Part shown: positions 1 through 5,867 of the stretch, one piece after another
How positions within the stretch are numbered: position 1 is the stretch's first letter
Layout of the letters: each line of letters opens with the position of its first letter
Source of the DNA: Planctomycetaceae bacterium
GTDB lineage: Bacteria; Planctomycetota; Planctomycetia; Pirellulales; UBA1268
Assembly: GCA_018694455.1 (NCBI GenBank)
Contig: JABHNP010000339.1
Coordinates: 1 to 10,275, forward strand
DNA length: 10,275 nucleotides
Direction: 5' to 3'
Translations under genes and position numbers: made by a program
Notes under the pieces: generated by a model
What the model was told of the DNA's origin: nothing
Databases searched by the model: none
Seen by the model: only the letters and a program-made list of their open reading frames with translations

Positions 1-774
1 CACATGCAGTGGTGGAAGGGTGATCGAACTGATGAACACCTCGACATTCTTGGATTTCTGGAGTACTGCGCGAGACTCGGACTCGACGGTGCCGAGCTGA
101 CCTCGTACTTCTTTCCTTCACCGCTACAAGTCACGTACACCAATCAGGTGAAACGCCGCGCTCATTTGCTCGGGATTGATATCACGGGCGGGGCAATGGG
201 TAATACCTTTGTGCATCCTCCGAACAGTGATCTTGGTCGGAAAGAAATGGAATACTTTCAATTCTGGATCAATCACTTTGCCGACCTGGGAGCCCCAGTC
301 GTTCGTATTTTCGCCGGCCGCGGAAAGCTCCAAGCCGGAACAGAGGACCAAGTCATGGCCAATGTGATCGCAAATCTTGAGCAGGCCGTAACGTACGCCG
401 AGAAGCATGGTGTGATGTTGGGACTTGAGAATCATGACATCATGAAGAACATCGATAATCTGTTGCACGTGATCAGTGCGATCGATTCACCATGGCTTGG
501 TGTTACGTGGGACTCAGCAAATCTAATGACTACACCGAATCCCTATGCCGAACTCGCTAGGATCGCCCCACATGCAGTGACTGCGCAGCTGAAGGTGATG
601 ACTCAGGTAAACGGCAAACCAACACCAGCCGATTTTACTCGGATGCTGGAACTCCTCCACGATGCAAAGTATCGGGGTTATGTCGTTTTGGAATATGAAG
701 AAAAGGAAGAGCCATACGACGCCATTCCCAGCTTTGTCAAACAAGTCCGTAAGACACTTTCTGATATGAACTGA
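1..774 (+). CDS. Sugar phosphate isomerase/epimerase-like TIM-barrel protein (5' end outside window)
   Basis: Probable isomerase or epimerase of a sugar or keto-sugar, from the xylose isomerase-like / AP endonuclease family 2 TIM-barrel superfamily. The frame is open to the window edge. The first visible ATG (position 4) gives 256 residues starting MQWWKGDRTDEHLD, but relatives usually begin with a first beta strand such as 'AAYSF' just before this region, so the gene very probably starts upstream. Numbering from that ATG, family hallmarks are GLDGAELTSYFFP (27-38), GAPVVRIFAG (97-105), LGLENHD (139-145), VTWDSAN (167-173), QLK (195-197) and VVLEYEEKEEP (227-237). E142, D170 and E230 are the expected divalent-metal ligands; Q195 lies where a metal-binding His often sits. 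Only 22 bp separate it from the downstream GFOR-like gene, suggesting co-transcription. Any signal peptide would be in the missing part, so its compartment is unknown. Family assignment is firm; substrate is unknown. Confidence 0.87.
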   Translation, partial: HMQWWKGDRTDEHLDILGFLEYCARLGLDGAELTSYFFPSPLQVTYTNQVKRRAHLLGIDITGGAMGNTFVHPPNSDLGRKEMEYFQFWINHFADLGAPVVRIFAGRGKLQAGTEDQVMANVIANLEQAVTYAEKHGVMLGLENHDIMKNIDNLLHVISAIDSPWLGVTWDSANLMTTPNPYAELARIAPHAVTAQLKVMTQVNGKPTPADFTRMLELLHDAKYRGYVVLEYEEKEEPYDAIPSFVKQVRKTLSDMN

Positions 775-796
775 TCAAAAAAGAGGAAAACTTCGA

Positions 797-1978
797 ATGA
801 AACAAGAGTATGGCCTAAAATATGTCAGCCGCCGCACATTCACCCACAACGGTGTCGCTGCAATGCTTGCAGCTGGCACGGCTCCTGCATTTGTCACTCA
901 TGCACGAGCTGATGAGCCAAATAAAAAACTTGGTATGGCTGTTGTTGGTCTCGGCGGTTATGCAACACGATCAATCGGGCCCGAAATCGCTGCGTGTCAA
1001 CATGTTCGGCTAGCGGGTGTCGTTACCGGCGATGCCGAGAAAGGGAAATCCTGGGCGAAAGAACACGTATTCGAGCAAGATGCAATCTATTCCTATAGCA
1101 ACTTTGACAAGATTGTCAGTGACGATCGAATTGATTTCGTTCACATCGCTCTTCCCAACTCAATGCACGCGGAATTTGCCATCCGCGCGGCACAAGCTGG
1201 CAAGCATGTGATGGTGGAAAAGCCAATGGCGATCTCCAGCCAGCAATGCGAAAATATGATTGCTGCCGCGAAGCAGGCCGGTGTGCTGCTGGGTGTGAAC
1301 TACCGGCTGCACTGGGAACCGCATCATGTGACGGCAACCGAACGACTCTCTAGTGGCGTTATTGGTGATCTAACAAACGGGAACTATGAATTCTCGTGGG
1401 GTTACGCCCGTGCGCTTACCGGTCCGAATAAGGACAAAGTGAAGAAGTGGTTGCTCGACCCAAAGATGGCGGGCGGAGGCGCCTTGTTCGACACCGGTGT
1501 CTATCCCATTCAGGCAGCTTGCTATCTCACAGGTCGTGAGCCTGTTGCTGTGCGCGGATTCCCGGCAACTCGTCATTCGGAACTTTTTCCGAAAGGCATT
1601 GAGGAAACGATGAGCTATGAGTTGCTATTCGACGACGGCTTTCAAGCCCTCTGCCGAGCTAGTTACAGCCAGTCGTTTCACCAATGCACGACGCTGGGGC
1701 CAAAAGGATCGGTCGAGATTCTTCCCGGACAAAAAGGAAGCGTCTTCGGCCAGTCCGGGACAGGCAACCCAAATCCAAAGCGACTATTTGTGAACAAGAA
1801 GGAAATTGAACTCAAGCAGACCCTTCAGCAAGCCGTGTTGCTCGATGCCTTCGCCGTGGCGATCAAGCAGGGTAACAAGACGTTTCGGACGCCGGGAGAA
1901 ATGGGCCTTCGGGATATCCGTATCGTGGAAAGAGTTTATGAGTCAGCAGCGAAAGGCGGACTCAAGGTCAGCGTTTGA
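797..1978 (+). CDS. Tat-exported glucose-fructose oxidoreductase-like Gfo/Idh/MocA protein
   Basis: NAD(P)-dependent oxidoreductase of 393 residues, probably acting on a sugar or keto-sugar outside the cytoplasm. The N-terminus is a twin-arginine signal: S11-R12-R13-T-F, then a hydrophobic stretch ending at ALA-type residues near THARA (34-38). The Rossmann fold follows with VVGLGGYA (49-56), the NAD(P)-binding loop. Stretches such as YSNFDKI (100-106), LPNS.HAEFAIRA (119-131) and AGKHVM.EKPMA (134-145) match, as I recall it, Zymomonas mobilis glucose-fructose oxidoreductase. K142 of EKP and Y236 in DTGVY are the likely catalytic pair, and GGGALFDTGVYP leads the C-terminal domain. AGAGG at 782-786, 10 bp before the ATG, supports this start. 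The gene follows the isomerase-like gene by 22 bp. In Zymomonas the homolog is Tat-exported with tightly bound NADP; whether this one also recycles a bound cofactor is inference. A plain sugar dehydrogenase is the alternative. Confidence 0.9.
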   Translation: MKQEYGLKYVSRRTFTHNGVAAMLAAGTAPAFVTHARADEPNKKLGMAVVGLGGYATRSIGPEIAACQHVRLAGVVTGDAEKGKSWAKEHVFEQDAIYSYSNFDKIVSDDRIDFVHIALPNSMHAEFAIRAAQAGKHVMVEKPMAISSQQCENMIAAAKQAGVLLGVNYRLHWEPHHVTATERLSSGVIGDLTNGNYEFSWGYARALTGPNKDKVKKWLLDPKMAGGGALFDTGVYPIQAACYLTGREPVAVRGFPATRHSELFPKGIEETMSYELLFDDGFQALCRASYSQSFHQCTTLGPKGSVEILPGQKGSVFGQSGTGNPNPKRLFVNKKEIELKQTLQQAVLLDAFAVAIKQGNKTFRTPGEMGLRDIRIVERVYESAAKGGLKVSV

Positions 1979-2233
1979 ACGGCTTCAACTCATGTGCGGC
2001 TCAGGTTGATGGCGACGAAAGCAAAAGTGCGATGTACGTCGTTGCTGTTCAATGCATTCAAATGAACAGGTTGAAAATGAAAACAAGACTTACATTAATC
2101 TCATCGGATTCATGGCTTGCAGCATTGACGACGTCAGATTGAGCGGTTGATATGGTGATTGAATGAACGGATTTGTTGCTCCATGAACAATGATAAAACA
2201 GTGCATAGTAGAAAGCTCATTTCTCGCTGTTGT

Positions 2234-2262
2234 ATTGGCTTGCCACGTGTTGCAAAGCCAAT
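2234..2262. repeat. Inverted repeat, possible operator
   Basis: ATTGGCTT (2234-2241) is mirrored by AAGCCAAT (2255-2262). The arms extend inward by GC/GC with one unpaired A, enclosing an 8-base centre that contains the palindrome CACGTG (2244-2249). As DNA this is a 29-bp dyad fitting a dimeric regulator; as RNA it could form a hairpin. No T-tract follows on either strand, so a terminator is unlikely. It overlaps the -35 and spacer of the candidate promoter at 2240-2268, which favours an operator. The regulator is not in the window. Confidence 0.45.
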
Positions 2263-2268
2263 CATAAG
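2240..2268 (+). promoter_or_regulatory. Candidate sigma70-like promoter for the DUF6807 gene
   Basis: TTGCCA (2240-2245, five of six consensus bases) and CATAAG (2263-2268, four of six) are separated by exactly 17 bp. This would start transcription about 90 bp before the ATG at 2366. Planctomycete promoters are poorly characterised and AT-rich DNA yields such matches by chance. A second weak match, TTGAAA (2071-2076) with ATTAAT (2094-2099), lies further upstream. Confidence 0.22.
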
Positions 2269-2352
2269 AAATGTAGCGAAACGACATCTACTACGGTAAC
2301 ACGAAAAGTGTCTAGGATGCCCGCAAAGAACGAGCAATCTGTTTCGAGGATT

Positions 2353-2357
2353 GGGGA
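2353..2357 (+). promoter_or_regulatory. Ribosome binding site deciding the DUF6807 start
   Basis: GGGGA ends 8 bases before the ATG at 2366. The in-frame TTG at 2351 would have GAGGA (2346-2350) directly abutting it with no spacer, so ATG 2366 is preferred. It also gives a normal signal peptide beginning MKITSRL. Confidence 0.55.
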
Positions 2358-2365
2358 TAGAAAGC

Positions 2366-3373
2366 ATGAAAATAACAAGTAGGTTATCTGTCAGCCTCGT
2401 TCTGTCCATCGGCTTGACTGTCATCAACAGCGTGCAGGTTGCTGCCGTTGCTACTGAGTTTTCAATCAAGCAGGAGCCGGCTGGCGATGTTGCCATTTAC
2501 ATCGATGACCAACTGTTCACTCGGTACGTAACGTCGGACACAGTTACTAACAAGTGTTACTTCTGGCCAATCATTGGTCCGGGAGGCATCAAAATGACAC
2601 GCGCCTATCCCATGGAGGATATCGAGGGTGAGAAGCAAGATCATCCGCATCATCGGTCAGTCTGTTTTGGGCTTCACAGTGCCAATGGGTTCAATACATG
2701 GCACGAAGTTCTAACTTTTACAAAAAACGGCAAGGTTGATCCCCACAAGGCAGCACATCTGGGGCAACAGGTTCACACCAAGGTCAGCAAAGCCGAGGCA
2801 TCAGGAAACTCGGCAACGCTTGTGGTTGAGAGTGAAAACGTCTCACCGAAAGGTGAAGCCTATATGCGGCAGACACGTACGATGGATTTTCACGTTGCTG
2901 ATAACGGGTCGCGTGTTATGGATATAGAGATTGTGCTGAAAGGCATTCAAGACAAGATCACGATTCACGATATGAAAGATTCAGGCCTCACCGTTCGTGT
3001 CGCTCACAGTATGAGTGTCGACGCGGGCAAAGGTGGTCGTATTATCAACAGCAATGGAGATGCCGACGAAGATGCCTGGGGCAAGCGGGTGTCCTGGGTC
3101 GATTTCAATGGCCCCGTCGAAGGCGAAATAATGGGTGTGGCAATGTTGAATCATCCCGATAGCTTTCGCTATCCAACTCCTTGGCATGTACGAAGCTACG
3201 GATTATTTACAGCGAACCCGTTTGCGTTGGAAAAAGTCGCAGGTGAGAAAGATTCTGGGGACGTGGATCTTGCCAAGGATCAGTCAATCACGCTTCGGCA
3301 CCGAATCATCTTTCATGAGGGCGACGAAAAGATGGCAAAGATCGCTGAGGCGTGGCAGGCGTATGCGCAATAA
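2366..3373 (+). CDS. Exported DUF6807 (PmoA-like) family protein
   Basis: Protein of 335 residues with a Sec signal peptide: MKITSRL, a hydrophobic stretch (8-28) and likely cleavage after AVA (27-29). The body matches the DUF6807 family, often annotated 'PmoA family protein' although it is not the particulate methane monooxygenase subunit. Recognisable blocks are YFWPIIGPGG (65-74), TRAYPMED (78-85), GEKQDHPHHRS (88-98), a long beta-rich central part, MLNHPDSFRYPTPWHVRSYG (260-279) and the C-terminal LRHRIIFHEGD (310-320). H93, H95 and H96 with D92 form a conserved cluster that could bind a metal or a sugar; that is inference. Related beta-sandwich proteins accompany sugar oxidoreductases in planctomycetes, and this one sits 50 bp before a second Gfo/Idh/MocA gene. 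The biochemical role is unknown; a carbohydrate-binding or carbohydrate-processing function is the most plausible guess. Confidence 0.87.
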   Translation: MKITSRLSVSLVLSIGLTVINSVQVAAVATEFSIKQEPAGDVAIYIDDQLFTRYVTSDTVTNKCYFWPIIGPGGIKMTRAYPMEDIEGEKQDHPHHRSVCFGLHSANGFNTWHEVLTFTKNGKVDPHKAAHLGQQVHTKVSKAEASGNSATLVVESENVSPKGEAYMRQTRTMDFHVADNGSRVMDIEIVLKGIQDKITIHDMKDSGLTVRVAHSMSVDAGKGGRIINSNGDADEDAWGKRVSWVDFNGPVEGEIMGVAMLNHPDSFRYPTPWHVRSYGLFTANPFALEKVAGEKDSGDVDLAKDQSITLRHRIIFHEGDEKMAKIAEAWQAYAQ

Positions 3374-3423
3374 GAGTACATTGGACTGATTACGATTTCT
3401 TCCTATCACGGGGTATTGCAGGC

Positions 3424-4881
3424 ATGGGACGAACAACACGACGACGGTTTTTCCAGACAAGCGCACTTGTAAGCGGAGCATTTTATATCGGAGGGACAAA
3501 AGCCTCCGGTGATGTGATCGGTGCCAACGAACGCGTCCGCATTGCTGTCATTGGCCTCAATGGCCGAGGCAAGGCACATTTAGCGGGGTTTGGAAAACTG
3601 AAAAATGTTGAAATTGCCTCAGTGGTCGACCCGGATGAAAACGTGTTGAATCGATGTTTGGGCAAAGTGCAAAGCAAAGACAATGGAAAAAACTGCCAAG
3701 GGCACAAAGACATTCGCAAGGTTTTGGAAGATAAGAGTATTGATGCTATATCGATTGCTACTCCCAACCATTGGCATTCGTTGATGACCATATGGGGGGC
3801 TCAAGCCGGCAAGCATGTGTATGTCGAAAAACCAATGAGCCACGACATCACTGAAGGTCGTGTCGCCGTTGAGGCTCAGAAGAAGTATGGCGTGGTCGTG
3901 CAGCACGGCACCCAGCGTCGCAGCGACTCGGGAATCGCAGGGCTCCATGCAGCCCTTAAAAGCGGCAAGCTTCCACGGCTCAAAATCGCGTACGGTTACT
4001 GCTGCAAGCCACGTGACGGTATCGGATTCAAGACACCCGGTAATCCACCGTCGAATCTTGACTGGAATCTGTGGAAAGGCCCGGCCGTAATTGACCAATA
4101 TCATGACAACTTGGTTCACTATAACTGGCACTGGTTCTGGGGAAGCGGGAACGGTGATCTGAACAATCAGGGAACGCACCAGTTGGATGTTGCCGCCTGG
4201 GCCATTGATGATGACCAAGTGCATCCGACTCGCGCGATGGCTATCGGTGGGCGATTCAATTGGGATGATCAAGGCCAAACGCCTAACACGATGTTTGCGG
4301 TAGCAGAATATCCGAATGGCCAGTCGGTGATGTTCAATGTCCGTAACGTCAACCACAAGGGTTATAAGCGTCAGGTGTACAACGAATACTACCTGGAAGA
4401 CGGCAGCAAGATTACTGGCGAAGGCACGTACACCATTCACCGCCCCGGTAAGGCTCCGGAAACGTTGAAGTTAGATGAAGGCAAGGTTACGTCTGGTGGA
4501 AACTGGGGTGCATTTATTGCGGCTGTTCGTGCTGGCGATCCGAGCATGGCGAATGGAACAGCGATGGAGGCGCATCGTGGTTGTGTGGTCGGTCACTTGA
4601 TGAATAACTCATATCGCCTTGGCTCGCAGTTGCCCTTCAACGCAAAGGCTGGCAGGTTCGGTGACAATAAGGATGCTTCAAAACACTTTCTCGAACTGCA
4701 TGAGGTCACCTCCGGTGGTGCTGGTGTTCCTGAGGACAAGGCCAGCTACACGGTTGGTCCTTGGCTTACCTTTGACCCTCAAACCGAACGATTCACTGGT
4801 GAGAAGGCTGACGCCGCTAATGCCTTACTGAAGGATCCAAACAATAAAGGGTTTGAAGTTCCTGATGCAAAGAACGTTTAA
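3424..4881 (+). CDS. Tat-exported Gfo/Idh/MocA family oxidoreductase (planctomycete/Verrucomicrobia type)
   Basis: NAD(P)-binding oxidoreductase of 485 residues, longer than the GFOR-like gene upstream and from a different subfamily. Start choice: the frame is open from a GTG at 3352, inside the DUF6807 gene, but ATG 3424 places a Tat motif (T5-R6-R7-R8-F9-F10) at the N-terminus and has GGGG (3410-3413) 10 bases ahead. The Rossmann loop is AVIGLNGRG (41-49), with ATPNHWH (112-118), EKPMSHDITEGR (135-146) and QHGTQRRSD (160-168). The C-terminal domain carries the hallmark WHWFWGSGNGDLNNQG (235-250) and THQLD (251-255). K136 of EKP is the likely catalytic lysine. This subfamily is abundant in Planctomycetota and Verrucomicrobiota, and substrates are mostly unknown. 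It lies 50 bp after the DUF6807 gene and 51 bp before the hydratase. A glycoside- or keto-sugar-directed activity is inferred; GH109-type hydrolase activity is a less likely alternative because the sequence pattern differs. Confidence 0.9.
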   Translation: MGRTTRRRFFQTSALVSGAFYIGGTKASGDVIGANERVRIAVIGLNGRGKAHLAGFGKLKNVEIASVVDPDENVLNRCLGKVQSKDNGKNCQGHKDIRKVLEDKSIDAISIATPNHWHSLMTIWGAQAGKHVYVEKPMSHDITEGRVAVEAQKKYGVVVQHGTQRRSDSGIAGLHAALKSGKLPRLKIAYGYCCKPRDGIGFKTPGNPPSNLDWNLWKGPAVIDQYHDNLVHYNWHWFWGSGNGDLNNQGTHQLDVAAWAIDDDQVHPTRAMAIGGRFNWDDQGQTPNTMFAVAEYPNGQSVMFNVRNVNHKGYKRQVYNEYYLEDGSKITGEGTYTIHRPGKAPETLKLDEGKVTSGGNWGAFIAAVRAGDPSMANGTAMEAHRGCVVGHLMNNSYRLGSQLPFNAKAGRFGDNKDASKHFLELHEVTSGGAGVPEDKASYTVGPWLTFDPQTERFTGEKADAANALLKDPNNKGFEVPDAKNV

Positions 4882-4932
4882 TTGAGGTGACTTTGGATTC
4901 TGCAACTTCACTCGACGCATGAATAGAAATGC

Positions 4933-5748
4933 ATGAATAAATCTACCGGTTCTCAGATGCCACAGGTTGGAGCGTTGGCAGCCCGTCAACTCGATGACCA
5001 TGACTCGCATCATCCAGGCATGCTTTTTGCAGAGGGTCTTGTGCTGGATGTGCAGCAGGGATATGAACTGCAAAACGCTGTTGCAGAGTTGCGGTACCAA
5101 CGAGGCGAGCAATTGATTGGATATAAAGTTGGCTGTACTTCGTCGGCGATTCAGGAGCAACTCAAGATTACGCATCGTGTGCGAGGATTGCTTTTTGATA
5201 CAGAGCAGCATGAGTCGGGAGTGACCTTATCCCTTCAGAGTTTTGCTAATCTGGCAATCGAGGGTGAGCTTGCAATAGAACTGTCTCGTGAGCCAAGAGA
5301 AGAAGACTTCACTGGCCATTTACTACCGCCATGCATCTCTCGAGTATTCCCAGCCATCGAGTTGCATAACCATGTGATGCGGGGGCAGCAGGCATCGGCA
5401 GGTGAACTGATTGCAAATAATGCCATTCACGCGGGTTTCGTTTCTGGAGACGGCAGCCTGTCATCGAATCATTTTACGGCAACGATGTTTGATGAAGCTC
5501 GGCTTGAAATTTTTCGAGACAATCAATTGCTTGGTCAGTGTGAAGGTCAGCTCTTGCTTGAGACGATTTACTCATCACTCAAATGGTTGTGGCACGAATT
5601 GTTGCAGAGCAATGACCGACTTCGCGCAGGACAGATTATTCTCACGGGGTCAATTCCAAACCTATTTCCAGTGACAGGTGCGTGTTGTCTCCGAGTTGAG
5701 TCCATGCCCTTTGGTGAGGTTGCAGCTGAGGTGAAAGACCGAAGGTAA
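4933..5748 (+). CDS. 2-keto-4-pentenoate hydratase-like protein (FAH superfamily)
   Basis: Cytoplasmic enzyme of 271 residues, close to the usual 260-270 of MhpD-type 2-hydroxypentadienoate hydratases. Motifs: GYKVGCTS (63-70), VRGLLF (83-88), the paired metal ligands E110 and E112 in IEGELAIEL, E143 in PAIELHNH, NNAIHAGFV (162-170), and the C-terminal GQIILTGSIPNLFPVTGA (233-250). E110, E112 and E143 are the expected Mg2+/Mn2+ ligands of the FAH fold. No signal peptide is visible, unlike its neighbours. An in-frame TAG at 4924 sets 4933 as the earliest ATG; there is no good Shine-Dalgarno before it, and ATG 4957 is also possible. The classical role is hydrating 2-hydroxypenta-2,4-dienoate in aromatic meta-cleavage, but no other meta-cleavage gene is here. 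In this context a 2-keto-3-deoxy sugar acid or similar keto acid is a plausible substrate, as inference. Decarboxylase members of the same family cannot be excluded. Confidence 0.85.
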   Translation: MNKSTGSQMPQVGALAARQLDDHDSHHPGMLFAEGLVLDVQQGYELQNAVAELRYQRGEQLIGYKVGCTSSAIQEQLKITHRVRGLLFDTEQHESGVTLSLQSFANLAIEGELAIELSREPREEDFTGHLLPPCISRVFPAIELHNHVMRGQQASAGELIANNAIHAGFVSGDGSLSSNHFTATMFDEARLEIFRDNQLLGQCEGQLLLETIYSSLKWLWHELLQSNDRLRAGQIILTGSIPNLFPVTGACCLRVESMPFGEVAAEVKDRR

Positions 5749-5771
5749 GCCAAATGAGTGTGTCATGCTAT

Positions 5772-5783
5772 TCTTCATGAAGA
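5772..5783. repeat. 12-bp perfect palindrome upstream of the giant heme-protein gene
   Basis: TCTTCATGAAGA reads identically on both strands and lies in the 119-bp gap before the ATG at 5868. It could be an operator half-pair or chance; a perfect 12-mer palindrome is expected a few times in 10 kb. Confidence 0.25.
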
Positions 5784-5867
5784 CATGGAAAGTAGCGTTT
5801 CTAGGTGTTTTGCATTGGAGACGCTCGCTTTTCATTCTTTGTTGTATCTGCTTTGGAGTAACTCGAT

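Larger units (their letters stand above)
1979..2365 (+). other. 387-bp intergenic region with candidate regulatory elements
   Basis: Non-coding gap between the GFOR-like gene and the DUF6807 gene, the longest in the window. It holds an inverted repeat (2234-2262) overlapping a possible promoter, and the ribosome binding site of the next gene. A 21-codon reading frame at 2077-2142 begins like a secretory leader (MKTRLTLIS) but stops at once and has no clear homology. Minus-strand reading frames here look random. No T-rich hairpin that would end the upstream transcript was seen. The gap suggests that genes 3-6 can be transcribed separately from genes 1-2. Confidence 0.6.

Noticed and set aside
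2077..2142. 21-codon frame beginning MKTRLTLIS, like a secretory leader
   Set aside because: It ends after 21 codons, has no clear ribosome binding site, and no continuation in another frame was recognised. It could be a relic of a signal peptide but there is no positive evidence.
2134..2496. 120-codon minus-strand frame across the intergenic gap and DUF6807 start
   Set aside because: It covers the signal peptide and ribosome binding site of the DUF6807 gene, and its translation resembles no family I know.
3352..3423. Earlier GTG start for the second Gfo/Idh/MocA gene
   Set aside because: It would add 24 residues ahead of a Tat signal, which belongs at the N-terminus, and would overlap the DUF6807 gene by 22 bases.
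3619..4440. 273-codon open frame on the minus strand
   Set aside because: It lies wholly antisense to the second Gfo/Idh/MocA gene, whose + strand frame shows conserved motifs throughout. The antisense translation shows no recognisable domain.
5810..5839. TTGCAT followed by a weak AT-rich -10 upstream of the giant gene
   Set aside because: The -10 candidates at 17-18 bp spacing match only about half of the consensus, which is no better than chance in this AT-rich stretch.
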